From Mycobacterium paraseoulense (lineage in GTDB: Bacteria; Actinomycetota; Actinomycetes; Mycobacteriales; Mycobacteriaceae), in the NCBI RefSeq assembly GCF_010731655.1, contig NZ_AP022619.1, positions 2,914,001-2,978,000 of the forward strand: DNA of 64,000 bases, in the 5' to 3' direction. The notes under the pieces are model-generated. The model did no database searches. It was not told the DNA's origin and was given only the letters and a program-made list of their open reading frames with translations. Position numbers and translations under genes: made by a program. Positions within the stretch are counted from its first letter, which is position 1; every line of letters begins with the position of its first letter. Below, in pieces: positions 18,964 through 28,123 of this stretch.

Positions 18964-18995
18964 AAGGGCCCGCACACCACGGTGTGCGGGCCCTT
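18964..18995. terminator. Bidirectional hairpin terminator between esxI and PPE
   Basis: A perfect 15-bp inverted repeat (18964-18978 and 18981-18995) separated by only two bases, AA-GGGCCCGCACACC against its complement. A short T-run follows on the plus strand and an A-rich flank allows the same on the minus strand. It sits 19 bases after the esxI stop and 27 bases before the stop of the convergent PPE gene, so it probably ends both transcripts. Confidence 0.85.
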
Positions 18996-19022
18996 TCGGT
19001 TGCGGGAGCCTTGGGGCCGGGC

Positions 19023-20387
19023 CTATCCGGCCACCGGCGACCGCGGGATGAGTGAGGGACGGAACCCGATCCGGTGAACCGCGCCGTCGGACTCACGCCC
19101 GACCATGGCGCCCAGCGGCAGCTTGGAAATCCCGGTGGCCTGCGACGGCGTGGGCGCCGCACTCCACCCGGCCGGCGCGCCGTTGGCGTCGAGGGCGGCG
19201 GGCACCGGCGTCACCGCCGACGCGGCGTTGGCCCAGCCCGGCGGGACCGACAACGTCCCCAGCGAGGCTCCTTGACCCACGCTTGCCGAGGCGCCCTCGC
19301 CCAAACCTCCCAGCGACCCGACATTTCCCAGACCGACACCGCCCAGGGCTTCCGGGCCTTCGAAACCGGGAACGCCCTCGGCCCCCAGGATCGAACCCGC
19401 CCCCTCCAGGTCCAGCGTCACCCCATAGACGTCCATACCGATCCCCCCGCCGTCGGCCCCCAGGCCCGCCCCGTCGGCGCCCAGGCCGGCGGCATCCGAG
19501 CCCACACCGAACGCCGTGAAGACTGCTCCTTCTCCGCCGCTCAGCAACGATCCGGAGCCCGTGGCCACTCCAGACGCGGCCGCGGTACCCGCGCTGGCGG
19601 TCTTGGCAAAGCCCTTGCCGGACGCGCTGGTCAGGCTCGACAGCGCGCTGACCGGCGCGGTAGCTCCCGAGGTACCGACTGACGCCTCGGTGCCCATCGC
19701 CGCCTGCGCCAGACCCGCGTTGGGCGACGACCCGGGCGTCGACAGGCCCTGCAGGGCTTGCGGAACGGACGACATCACATGCGCCGACGTGCTCTGCACC
19801 TTGGTGGCGGCCTGGGTGCCCGTCACCTGGGCGACCCCGCCGGCCTGGCCGGCGACCCCACCAGGATTGGTCGTCTGCGGCGGCGGCGCGAAGGTGCTGA
19901 AGGTGGACGCGGTTGCCGAACTGGCGGCGTAGGTGTACATCGCGGTGGCGTCCTGGGCCCACATCTCGCTGTACTCGGCCTCGGTGGCCATGATCGCGGG
20001 GGTGTTCTGGCCCAGGACGTTGGTCGCGATCAACGCCATAAGGCGAGCGCGATTGGTCGCGATGACGGGCGGCGGCACCGTCATCGCGTACGCCGCTTCG
20101 TAGGCCGCCGCCGCGGCGGTCGCCTGCATCGCCGACTGCTCGCACAGCGCCGCGGTCGCCTGCAACCACACGATGTACGGCGTCACCGCGGCGGCCATCG
20201 CCGTCGACGTCGGCCCCAGCCATTCGCCCGTCAAGGTCGTGATCACCGAGTCGTAGCCGGCTGCCGCCGAGTGCAGCTCGAGGGCCAGCGAGTCCCATCC
20301 GGCCCCGGCCGCTAGCAGCGTCGCGGGCCCCGGCCCCACATACATCCGCCCGGAGTTGACTTCCGGCGGCAACGCACCAAAATCCAT
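19023..20387 (-). CDS. PPE-SVP family protein (extra copy)
   Basis: A 454-residue PPE protein starting [16 protein letters not shown], with the PPE domain over about residues 1-175, W-x-G as EWLG and the [10 protein letters not shown] tip. A central Gly/Ala-rich region contains a small tandem repeat ([17 protein letters not shown]). The SVP signature TLSVPPGW lies near residue 390 and the tail [13 protein letters not shown] echoes the C-termini of the PE8 and PPE15 products. The longer frame upstream of this ATG was rejected because PPE proteins start at this motif. No PE partner is adjacent on this strand. At the equivalent place Mtb has insertion-sequence remnants rather than a PPE gene (from memory). 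Confidence 0.9.
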   Translation of the reverse strand: MDFGALPPEVNSGRMYVGPGPATLLAAGAGWDSLALELHSAAAGYDSVITTLTGEWLGPTSTAMAAAVTPYIVWLQATAALCEQSAMQATAAAAAYEAAYAMTVPPPVIATNRARLMALIATNVLGQNTPAIMATEAEYSEMWAQDATAMYTYAASSATASTFSTFAPPPQTTNPGGVAGQAGGVAQVTGTQAATKVQSTSAHVMSSVPQALQGLSTPGSSPNAGLAQAAMGTEASVGTSGATAPVSALSSLTSASGKGFAKTASAGTAAASGVATGSGSLLSGGEGAVFTAFGVGSDAAGLGADGAGLGADGGGIGMDVYGVTLDLEGAGSILGAEGVPGFEGPEALGGVGLGNVGSLGGLGEGASASVGQGASLGTLSVPPGWANAASAVTPVPAALDANGAPAGWSAAPTPSQATGISKLPLGAMVGRESDGAVHRIGFRPSLIPRSPVAG

Positions 20388-20859
20388 TACTGTCCTTTTG
20401 CTAGTCGGTTTTGCCGAATCCGCGAAAGAGGTGCCGGTGACCATACGGAAGAACGCCCTGCGACGTGCACCCTTGCGTCGAAAAGCGGTTCAAAGAGCCA
20501 TTTTTGGTAACGCGCACGTAGCGTTGACTTAATGCGAGCCGGGACTCCGTCGTCCTTGTAACAAGGGTATGCATTCGGCCGGAAGGCGCATTCGCCGAAA
20601 TGCCGCCCGTTGCAAACAAGCTAAACTGGTTCTAGCGCAGCCTGTTTGGGTCATATTCGCTGGAATCAGCCGGTGCATCCCGACCAACGGCCTTGCAAAT
20701 CCGCAGGTTTGGCAAACCAGACCATCTCGGACAAGCCGGTAGGACACATATCAAACACATATTTGAGCGCCCGCTGACGTGACGCACCCAGACGTCAACA
20801 TTTGAGATTCCTATGAGCTTCGTGACAGTCGGGTGTGTGCCTTGCCAGAATGGAGGAAC
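20388..20859. promoter_or_regulatory. Divergent control region of the PPE gene and trcRS
   Basis: A 472-base region without a convincing gene. The half nearest trcR is AT-richer and contains several repeated elements. TCAAA-N6-TTTGA forms an inverted repeat at 20751-20766. ATTTGAG occurs twice as a direct repeat at 20761 and 20800. TGACGT-N11-ACGTCA forms an inverted repeat at 20775-20797. In Mtb TrcR is known to bind an AT-rich site in its own promoter and to autoactivate, so these are candidate TrcR boxes by position. Confidence 0.5.
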
Positions 20860-21633
20860 ATGACCGCAATGTCGGGATACGGGGGCGGCCAGCGCCCTCG
20901 CCAAGCCATCCTCGGGCAGCTGCCCAGGATCTACCGCGCCGACGGTTCACCGATCAGGGTCCTGCTGGTCGACGACGAGCCGGCGCTGACCAACCTGGTG
21001 AAGATGGCGCTGCACTACGAGGGTTGGGTCGTCGACATCGCCCACAACGGTCGCGAGGCGCTGGCGAAGTTCGACAGGGTCAACCCCGACGTGCTCGTGC
21101 TCGACATCATGCTTCCCGACGTGGACGGGCTGCGAATCCTGGAACGCGTCCGCCAATCCGATGCCTACACCCCGACGCTCTTCCTGACCGCGCGGGACTC
21201 GGTCATGGACCGCGTCACCGGCCTGACCGCCGGCGCCGACGACTACATGACCAAGCCGTTCAGCCTCGAAGAGCTCGTCGCCCGGCTGCGCGGGTTGCTG
21301 CGCCGTTCCGGCCAGCAGACCCCGCCGGCCGCCGAAACCCTCAAAGTCGGCGACCTGCGGGTCGACACCGCCAGCCGAGAGGTGACCCGTGACGGCACCC
21401 AGATATCGCTGTCCTCCACCGAGTTCGAATTGTTGCGCTTCCTCATGCGCAATCCCCGCCGCGCGCTGAGCCGCAGCGAAATCCTCGACCGGGTGTGGAA
21501 CTACGACTTCGCCGGGCGCACCAGCATCGTCGATCTGTACATCTCGTATTTGCGGAAGAAGATCGACTCCGGCCGGGATCCGATGATTCACACCGTGCGC
21601 GGTGTCGGATACATGCTGCGGCCTCCGGAATGA
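20860..21633 (+). CDS. trcR: Two-component response regulator TrcR
   Basis: A 257-residue OmpR-type regulator, the same length as Mtb TrcR (Rv1033c). The receiver domain spans about residues 32-145 with phosphoacceptor Asp82 in VLDIMLPD and the conserved Lys in MTKPFS. The winged-helix DNA-binding domain covers about 160-257 with the recognition helix in SIVDLYISYLRKK. The ATG follows GGAGGA closely; a second ATG three codons later is possible. The stop overlaps the trcS start as ATGA. In Mtb TrcR autoactivates its operon. Confidence 0.93.
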   Translation: MTAMSGYGGGQRPRQAILGQLPRIYRADGSPIRVLLVDDEPALTNLVKMALHYEGWVVDIAHNGREALAKFDRVNPDVLVLDIMLPDVDGLRILERVRQSDAYTPTLFLTARDSVMDRVTGLTAGADDYMTKPFSLEELVARLRGLLRRSGQQTPPAAETLKVGDLRVDTASREVTRDGTQISLSSTEFELLRFLMRNPRRALSRSEILDRVWNYDFAGRTSIVDLYISYLRKKIDSGRDPMIHTVRGVGYMLRPPE

Positions 21634-23180
21634 GCCCGGGCCGGGACGCCTTGGCCCGAGACCTTCCGCGGTGGCTGCCCCGTTCGTTGCGTCGCCAATT
21701 GCTGTTGGGCGTACTGGCCGTGGTCAGCGTGGTGCTGATGACGGTCGGGATCGTCTCCGTGCTGAGCCTGCGCGGTTACGTCACCGCGATGAGCGACGCC
21801 GACGTCGCCGGGTCCTTGGACGCGCTGGGCCACTCGTACGCCAAATACCGTGACGGTGAACGTAATACGGCCGACGGTAGTAAGCCGCTGGGTCAGGCGA
21901 TGTTGCAGTTCACCGATCAGACGCCGGGAAACCTGATCGTGGTGCTGCATAACGGCGCCGTCATCGGATCGGCCGTGTTCTCGGAGGCCGAAGCACGGCC
22001 GGCACCCGCCGATGTGGTCCGCGCCATCGAAGTGCAGTCGTGGGGTGACGGGCCGCCACGGACCGAAAACCTGGGCAGCCTCGGGTTCTACCGGCTCAAC
22101 AGCCACGTCGCCGGGTCAGACGTGCTGGTTGCCGGGGTTTCGCTGAACCTCGCCGACCGGATCATCGCCCGCAAGCAACTCACCACCACCCTGCTCATCG
22201 CGGCCGCCTTGGTGGTCACCGCCGGGCTCACCATGTGGGTCGTCGGCTACACCCTCCGACCGTTACGCCGGCTGGCCGGCGTCGCGGCGGAGGTCGCCGC
22301 GATGCCGCTCACCGACGACGACCACCGAATCAGCGTGCGGGTGCGGCCGCGGGACACCAACCAGCTGAACGAGGTCGGCATCGTCGGCCACACCCTGAAC
22401 AAGCTGTTGGACAACGTCGACAGCGCGCTGGCCCAGCGGGCCGAATCCGACCTGCGCATGCGGCAATTCATCACCGACGCCAGCCACGAGCTGCGGACGC
22501 CGCTGGCGGCGATTCAGGGATATGCCGAACTCACCCGGCAGGACAGCTCGGAGTTGCCCCCTACCACCGAATACGCGCTGGCCCGCATCGAGTCCGAAGC
22601 GCGGCGGATGACGCTGCTGGTCGACGAGCTGCTGTTGCTCTCGCGCCTCGGCGAAGGGCAAGACCTGCAGAGCGAGGATGTCGACCTGGCCGAGCTCGTG
22701 GTCAACGCCGTGAACGACGCGGCGGTCGCGGCGCCCACGCACCACTGGGTCAAGGACCTGCCCGACGAACCGGTGTGGGTCCGCGGCGATCATGCCCGGC
22801 TGCACCAACTGGTCAGCAACCTGCTCAACAACGCCTGGGTGCACACCCCACCAGGGGTCACCGTCACGACGGCGATCACCTGCCATCGCGGCGGGCCGGG
22901 GACGCCCTTCGCGGAACTGAGCGTCACCGACGACGGGCCGGGCATCGACCCCGAGCTTCTCCCCCGCCTGTTCGAACGGTTCGCCCGGGCCGACAACTCC
23001 AGACTCAACAGCTCGGGCACCGGGCTGGGCCTGGCCATCGTCGACTCGATCGTCAAGGCTCACCACGGCTCCGTCGCCGCCGAATCCGCAGAGGGCAGAA
23101 CGGTTTTCCGGGTCCGGATCCCGATGATCGACGGCCCGGGCGCGCATCAGACATCCGTGAGCGCCGCCAAGCTGTCATAG
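21630..23180 (+). CDS. trcS: Two-component sensor kinase TrcS
   Basis: A 516-residue membrane histidine kinase. A first helix near residues 22-42 and a second near 185-210 bracket an extracellular sensor domain, followed by a HAMP linker. The HisKA box ASHELRTPLAA has the phosphorylated His286, and the HATPase has LVSNLLNNA (N box), DDGPGI (G1) and SSGTGLGLAI (G2). It partners TrcR through the 4-base ATGA overlap. The sensed signal is unknown. The last 34 bases overlap the convergent DUF6611-like gene. Confidence 0.93.
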   Translation: MSPGRDALARDLPRWLPRSLRRQLLLGVLAVVSVVLMTVGIVSVLSLRGYVTAMSDADVAGSLDALGHSYAKYRDGERNTADGSKPLGQAMLQFTDQTPGNLIVVLHNGAVIGSAVFSEAEARPAPADVVRAIEVQSWGDGPPRTENLGSLGFYRLNSHVAGSDVLVAGVSLNLADRIIARKQLTTTLLIAAALVVTAGLTMWVVGYTLRPLRRLAGVAAEVAAMPLTDDDHRISVRVRPRDTNQLNEVGIVGHTLNKLLDNVDSALAQRAESDLRMRQFITDASHELRTPLAAIQGYAELTRQDSSELPPTTEYALARIESEARRMTLLVDELLLLSRLGEGQDLQSEDVDLAELVVNAVNDAAVAAPTHHWVKDLPDEPVWVRGDHARLHQLVSNLLNNAWVHTPPGVTVTTAITCHRGGPGTPFAELSVTDDGPGIDPELLPRLFERFARADNSRLNSSGTGLGLAIVDSIVKAHHGSVAAESAEGRTVFRVRIPMIDGPGAHQTSVSAAKLS

Positions 23181-23719
23181 GCTTCCCACCACGTGGCCTC
23201 ATGCTCGACCGGTGAAATGGCACGAGTCGCCAACATGCGGTCGGCGTCGATGAGCATTTCGACCAACGTTCGCCATTGCATGTACCTGCGCAACTCCTGC
23301 ACGTCGGTGGTGTCGGGCATGAGGATGATCGACATCGACCTGGCTCGAACGCGGAGCGGTCCGCCCCGCAGGAAGAGGAGCATGCTGATACTCAGGTAAG
23401 CGGCCGCGGCGACTGTCAGCGCGGTGTCGGGTGAGGTCATCGCATTGTCAAAAACCATGGCGCACAGCAGCATGAGCGCGGCGGCGGTTGTCGGCCAGGC
23501 ACGCCACAGCCGTGCCAGCCGCCGGTCGGTGGTGCTGGCTCCCGGCGGGTAGATGATCAGGCTGTAGCGGCGAACACCGTACCGGCTGACCACGGCCTCA
23601 TACGATCCCCAGCGGTGGGCGCCGTCGCGCAGGCGCGACAAGAAGTTCGGTCCGGAAATCGGTGCCTGGGCGGGTTGGGTAACCACGCGTTCAACGGTCC
23701 GTTGTTGAGGCTCACGCAT
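23147..23719 (-). CDS. DUF6611-like membrane protein, function unknown
   Basis: A 190-residue protein with two hydrophobic helices near residues 75-95 (TTAAALMLLCAMVF) and 97-117 (TALTVAAAAYLSISMLLFL). The N-terminal region contains YGVRRYSLIIYPPG and the C-terminal soluble helical part ends EATWWEAYDSLAALTDV. I recall this as DUF6611, a mycobacterial family without assigned role. The final 34 bases overlap the 3' end of trcS on the opposite strand. It is divergent from the kdp operon. Confidence 0.75.
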   Translation of the reverse strand: MREPQQRTVERVVTQPAQAPISGPNFLSRLRDGAHRWGSYEAVVSRYGVRRYSLIIYPPGASTTDRRLARLWRAWPTTAAALMLLCAMVFDNAMTSPDTALTVAAAAYLSISMLLFLRGGPLRVRARSMSIILMPDTTDVQELRRYMQWRTLVEMLIDADRMLATRAISPVEHEATWWEAYDSLAALTDV

Positions 23720-24132
23720 GGTTCGGGTCTACGCCTGGCTCATGTCGCCCGCTGCGACCCCGAACATCATCCATACGCCCGAGGCGCCAATGTTTACGGA
23801 TCCTTTTCGACCCCTCATCATCAGCGTGAGTCTGGATCGAATCACCGGTGCGAACGGCTCGTGCCATGAGCTGTGGCGCGGTACTTCTCAAAAGCCCTTG
23901 CTACGGTGGCCCATTGACGGGACGCGCGGCAACGGGTTCGAACTGGCGTGCGTAAACAAGCCGTAAAGGTGCCCAGCGAGCCCGTTAGGAAAGTGTCAAC
24001 CAAAGGCCCTACCGGCGCGGCCCCAGCTAACTTCAAGCTGACCTTGCCTCCGAGGAAAGCGCTGTGGCTACCTCGATGAGGTCCTTTCGTATGCACGCGA
24101 TGGGCGCGGAACGGAGACAAGATGGGCTCGAA
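23720..24132. promoter_or_regulatory. Kdp upstream region and probable leader
   Basis: A 413-base stretch between the DUF6611-like gene and the first Kdp micro-ORF. It must contain the potassium-responsive kdp promoter. It includes a CAGCT-N7-AGCTG hairpin at 24024-24040. I see no confident match to a known riboswitch and no obvious -10/-35 pair. Short plus-strand open frames lack ribosome sites and are not called. Confidence 0.4.
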
Positions 24133-24216
24133 ATGGGCGTAGTGGCGTTCGTCGTGCTCACGGTGGCGGTGTTCGCCGCACTGGGCCTGGTGCAGAAGTT
24201 GGTAGAGCGGCTGTGA
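24133..24216 (+). CDS. Micro-ORF ahead of kdpF, 27-residue membrane peptide
   Basis: Too short for routine calling: ATG to TGA encodes 27 residues, a single hydrophobic helix ([18 protein letters not shown]) with a basic C-terminal end KLVERL. Its stop overlaps the GTG start of kdpF as GTGA, which is strong evidence for coupled translation. It looks like a second KdpF-type single-pass peptide, perhaps assisting Kdp assembly, but no homology can be claimed by eye. A GGAGAC purine stretch lies about 14 bases upstream, rather far for an ideal ribosome site. Confidence 0.6.
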   Translation: MGVVAFVVLTVAVFAALGLVQKLVERL

Positions 24217-24302
24217 ACTACGAAAACATCGTAGGTTTGGCGCTTTCCGTCCTCATCGCATTGTTTCTCGGCTGCGCCCTGCTGTTCCCGGAGAGGTTCT
24301 GA
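24213..24302 (+). CDS. kdpF: K+-transporting ATPase subunit KdpF
   Basis: A 29-residue single-span peptide starting at GTG and ending LLFPERF, matching the xxLLFPExF C-terminus of KdpF proteins. KdpF stabilises the KdpABC complex in the membrane. It overlaps the preceding micro-ORF (GTGA) and the kdpA start (TGATG). The tight overlaps support a polycistronic kdp message in which small subunits are translated in order. Confidence 0.88.
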   Translation: MNYENIVGLALSVLIALFLGCALLFPERF

Positions 24303-25972
24303 TGAGCGGGACGACAGCGGGGCTGCTTTTTCTCGCCGTCCTCGTCGTGGCGCTGGTTGCCGTGCATGTGCCGTTGGGTGACTACATGTACCGGGTCTAC
24401 ACGTCGAAGAAGGACGGCTACGTCGAGCGCGGCATCTACCGACTGATCGGGGTGAACGCGCGCTCGGAGCAGAGCTGGGGCGCCTATGCGCGCAGTGTGC
24501 TGGCGTTCTCGTCGATCAGCATTCTGTTCTTGTTCGTGTTCCAGCTCGTGCAGGGCAAACTGCCGCTGCATCTCCACGATCCGGCCACCCAGATGACCCC
24601 CGGACTGGCGTGGAACACCGCGGTCAGCTTCGTCACCAACACCAACTGGCAGGCCTATTCCGGTGAATCGACCCAGGGGCACCTGGTGCAGATGGCCGGG
24701 CTCGCGGTGCAGAACTTCGTGTCCGCCGCCGTCGGCATGGCCGTCGCGATCGCGCTGGTGCGCGGGTTCGCCCGCACGCGCACGGGCGAGCTGGGCAACT
24801 TCTGGGTCGACCTGGTGCGCGGCACGCTGCGGATTCTGCTGCCGATCGCCACCTTGGGCGCGATCCTGCTGATCGCGGGCGGCGCCATCCAGAACTTCCA
24901 CCTCAACGACCAGGTCGTCACCGCACTCAACGGGACGCACCAGACCATCACGGGCGGGCCGGTGGCCAGCCAGGAGGCCATCAAGGAGCTGGGCACCAAC
25001 GGCGGCGGCTTCTACAACGCCAATTCCTCCCACCCGTTCGAGAACCCGACCACGTGGACCAACTGGCTGGAGATCTTCCTGCTGCTGGTGATCAGCTTCT
25101 CGCTGCCGCGCACCTTCGGGCGCATGGTGGGCAACACCAAGCAGGGTTACGCGATCGCAGGCGTGATGGCGTCGCTGTACGCGCTCAGTGTGACCTTCAT
25201 GATGTGGTTCCAGCTGCAGCACCACGGCACGGTGCCCACCGCGGTGGGCTCGGCGATGGAGGGCGTCGAGCAGCGGTTCGGCGTCGCCAACTCCGCGGTG
25301 TTCGCCGACTCGACCACGCTCACCTCCACCGGCGCCGTCGACTCGTTCCACGACTCCTACACCAGCCTCGGCGGCATGATGGCCATGTTCAACATGCAAC
25401 TGGGCGAGGTCGCGCCCGGCGGCACCGGCTCGGGTCTGTACGGCATGCTGATCCTGGCCGTGATCACCGTCTTCGTCGCGGGGCTGATGGTCGGGCGCAC
25501 CCCCGAATATCTGGGCAAGAAGATCAACCCGCGCGAAATCAAGCTCGCCGCAAGCTATTTCCTGGTCACGCCATTGATTGTGCTGACCGGGACCGCGATC
25601 GCGATGGGGCTGCCGGGCGAACGCGCCGCCATGCTCAACACCGGCCCGCACGGGCTGTCGGAAGTGCTGTACGCGTTCACCTCCGCGGCCAACAACAACG
25701 GATCCGCGTTCGCGGGTATCAGCGTCAACACGAACTGGTACAACACCGCCCTCGGCCTGGCCATGGTGTTCGGCAGGTTCCTGCCGATCGTGCTCGTCCT
25801 GGCGCTCGCCGGCTCGCTGGCCAGGCAGGGCCAGACTCCCGCATCGGCGGGCACCCTGCCCACCCATCGGCCGCAATTCGTCGGAATGGTCGCCGGGGTG
25901 ACCTTGATTCTCGTCGCCCTCACTTTCCTGCCCATGCTCGCGCTTGGCCCTCTCGCCGAAGGAATCCACTGA
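24302..25972 (+). CDS. kdpA: K+-transporting ATPase subunit A
   Basis: A 556-residue membrane protein of the SKT superfamily that forms the potassium channel-like part of the Kdp pump. The selectivity-filter loops are visible as [11 protein letters not shown] near residue 115, [19 protein letters not shown] near 235 and [14 protein letters not shown] near 460. About ten membrane segments are expected. The start overlaps the kdpF stop and the stop overlaps the kdpB start (TGATG), as in other kdp operons. Confidence 0.95.
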   Translation: MSGTTAGLLFLAVLVVALVAVHVPLGDYMYRVYTSKKDGYVERGIYRLIGVNARSEQSWGAYARSVLAFSSISILFLFVFQLVQGKLPLHLHDPATQMTPGLAWNTAVSFVTNTNWQAYSGESTQGHLVQMAGLAVQNFVSAAVGMAVAIALVRGFARTRTGELGNFWVDLVRGTLRILLPIATLGAILLIAGGAIQNFHLNDQVVTALNGTHQTITGGPVASQEAIKELGTNGGGFYNANSSHPFENPTTWTNWLEIFLLLVISFSLPRTFGRMVGNTKQGYAIAGVMASLYALSVTFMMWFQLQHHGTVPTAVGSAMEGVEQRFGVANSAVFADSTTLTSTGAVDSFHDSYTSLGGMMAMFNMQLGEVAPGGTGSGLYGMLILAVITVFVAGLMVGRTPEYLGKKINPREIKLAASYFLVTPLIVLTGTAIAMGLPGERAAMLNTGPHGLSEVLYAFTSAANNNGSAFAGISVNTNWYNTALGLAMVFGRFLPIVLVLALAGSLARQGQTPASAGTLPTHRPQFVGMVAGVTLILVALTFLPMLALGPLAEGIH

Positions 25973-28122
25973 TGACCGCGACCACCGTTGACCCGGCCGA
26001 ACAGTCGCAGCCGTCCACTTCCGCGAACACCAAACGGGTGCAAGGCGGCCTGCTCGACCCGAAGATGCTGTGGCGCTCGACGCCGGAAGCGCTGGGAAAG
26101 CTCGACCCGCGCAGCTTGTGGCGCAACCCGGTCATGTTCATCGTCGAGATCGGGGCCACCTGGAGCACCGTGCTGGCGATCATCAACCCGACGTGGTTCG
26201 CCTGGCTGACCGTCGTTTGGCTATGGCTCACCGTGTTTTTCGCCAACCTCGCGGAGGCGGTCGCGGAAGGCCGCGGCAAGGCTCAGGCCGAAACCCTGCG
26301 CCGGGCCAAGACCCAGACACTGGCGCGGCGGCTCAAGGATTGGCGGGCCGGTGCGCCCGTCGTGGAGGAAGAGGTCGCCGCGCCATTGCTGCAGCAGGGC
26401 GACGTCGTCGTGGTCGAGGCCGGTCAGGTCATACCCGGTGACGGCGACGTGGTGGAAGGCATTGCCTCCGTGGACGAATCCGCGATCACGGGCGAGTCGG
26501 CTCCGGTGATCCGCGAGTCCGGTGGCGACCGCTCGGCGGTCACCGGCGGCACCACCGTGCTGAGCGACCGAATCGTGGTGCGGATCACCCAGAAGCCCGG
26601 GGAGAGCTTCATCGACCGGATGATCGCGCTCGTCGAGGGCGCCAACCGGCAGAAGACCCCCAACGAGATCGCCCTCAACATCCTGTTGGCCGCGTTGACG
26701 ATCATCTTCGTTTTCGCCGTCGCCACCCTGCAGCCCCTCGCGATCTATTCGAAGATGAACAATCCGGGCGTCCCGGACAGCCAGGCGCTCAACGCAAACG
26801 GTGTCACCGGGATCGTGATGGTGTCGCTGCTGGTGTGCCTGATCCCCACCACCATCGGCGCGTTGCTCTCCGCGATCGGCATCGCGGGAATGGACCGGCT
26901 GGTCCAGCGCAACGTGCTCGCGATGTCGGGACGCGCGGTCGAAGCCGCGGGTGACGTCAACACCCTGCTGCTCGACAAGACGGGCACCATCACCCTGGGC
27001 AACCGGCAGGCCGGCGCCTTCGTCCCCCTCGACGGTGTCACCCCCGAACAGCTGGCCGACGCCGCGCAATTGTCCAGCCTCGCCGACGAAACGCCGGAGG
27101 GACGCTCGATCGTCGTATACGCCAAACAACACTTCGGGCTGCGGGCACGAACGCCGGGCGAACTCGCCCATGCGCACTGGGTGGAGTTCTCCGCCGCGAC
27201 GCGGATGTCGGGCGTCGACGTCGACGGGCACCTGCTGCGCAAGGGCGCGGCCAGCTCCGTCGCCGAATGGGTGCGCGGGCAAGGCGGCAAGGTTCCCCAG
27301 CAGCTCGGCGAGCTCGTCGACGGCATCTCCGCCGGCGGCGGCACCCCGCTGGTGGTCGGCGAGAGCCGCGACGGTCAGGCTTCGGTGCTCGGCGTCATCC
27401 ACCTCAAGGACGTCGTCAAGCAGGGCATGCGCGACCGGTTCGACGAGATGCGCAGGATGGGCATCCGGACCGTGATGATCACCGGCGACAACCCGTTGAC
27501 CGCCAGGGCGATTGCGGACGAGGCCGGCGTCGACGACTTCCTCGCCGAGGCCACGCCCGAGGACAAGCTCGAGCTGATCAAGCGGGAGCAGGAGGGCGGC
27601 AAGCTGGTCGCGATGACCGGCGACGGCACCAACGACGCACCGGCGCTGGCTCAGGCCGACGTGGGCGTGGCGATGAACACCGGTACGTCGGCCGCCAAGG
27701 AGGCCGGCAACATGGTCGACCTCGACTCCGACCCCACCAAGCTGATCGAGATCGTCGAAATCGGCAAGCAGCTGCTGATCACCCGCGGCGCGTTGACCAC
27801 CTTCTCGATCGCCAACGACATCGCGAAGTATTTCGCGATCATCCCGGCCATGTTCGTCGCCTTGTTCCCCGGGCTGGACACGATCAACATCATGCGGCTG
27901 CACAGCCCGCAGTCGGCCATCTTGTCCGCGGTGATCTTCAACGCGATCGTCATCGTCGCGCTGATCCCGTTGTCGCTGCGCGGCGTGCGCTATACACCGA
28001 GCAGTGCGTCAAAACTGTTGAGCCGCAACCTCTACATCTATGGCCTCGGTGGCATCGTCGCCCCGTTCGCCGGCATCAAGCTGATCGATCTGATCGTCCA
28101 ATTCGTCCCGGGGATGTCCTGA
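25972..28122 (+). CDS. kdpB: K+-transporting P-type ATPase subunit B
   Basis: A 716-residue P-type ATPase. The phosphorylated Asp335 lies in [10 protein letters not shown], the dephosphorylation loop TGES is at 173-176, and the hinge [16 protein letters not shown] lies near 550. Ser176 corresponds to the inhibitory phosphorylation site described in E. coli KdpB. It energises K+ uptake through KdpA. A longer in-frame extension runs back through kdpA, but the ATG overlapping the kdpA stop is the correct start. Confidence 0.95.
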   Translation: MTATTVDPAEQSQPSTSANTKRVQGGLLDPKMLWRSTPEALGKLDPRSLWRNPVMFIVEIGATWSTVLAIINPTWFAWLTVVWLWLTVFFANLAEAVAEGRGKAQAETLRRAKTQTLARRLKDWRAGAPVVEEEVAAPLLQQGDVVVVEAGQVIPGDGDVVEGIASVDESAITGESAPVIRESGGDRSAVTGGTTVLSDRIVVRITQKPGESFIDRMIALVEGANRQKTPNEIALNILLAALTIIFVFAVATLQPLAIYSKMNNPGVPDSQALNANGVTGIVMVSLLVCLIPTTIGALLSAIGIAGMDRLVQRNVLAMSGRAVEAAGDVNTLLLDKTGTITLGNRQAGAFVPLDGVTPEQLADAAQLSSLADETPEGRSIVVYAKQHFGLRARTPGELAHAHWVEFSAATRMSGVDVDGHLLRKGAASSVAEWVRGQGGKVPQQLGELVDGISAGGGTPLVVGESRDGQASVLGVIHLKDVVKQGMRDRFDEMRRMGIRTVMITGDNPLTARAIADEAGVDDFLAEATPEDKLELIKREQEGGKLVAMTGDGTNDAPALAQADVGVAMNTGTSAAKEAGNMVDLDSDPTKLIEIVEIGKQLLITRGALTTFSIANDIAKYFAIIPAMFVALFPGLDTINIMRLHSPQSAILSAVIFNAIVIVALIPLSLRGVRYTPSSASKLLSRNLYIYGLGGIVAPFAGIKLIDLIVQFVPGMS

Positions 28123-28123
28123 C

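Noticed and set aside
24218..25969. A 583-codon minus-strand open frame opposite kdpA
   Set aside because: Mirror of kdpA with a composition typical of antisense frames; kdpA itself has all selectivity-filter motifs.
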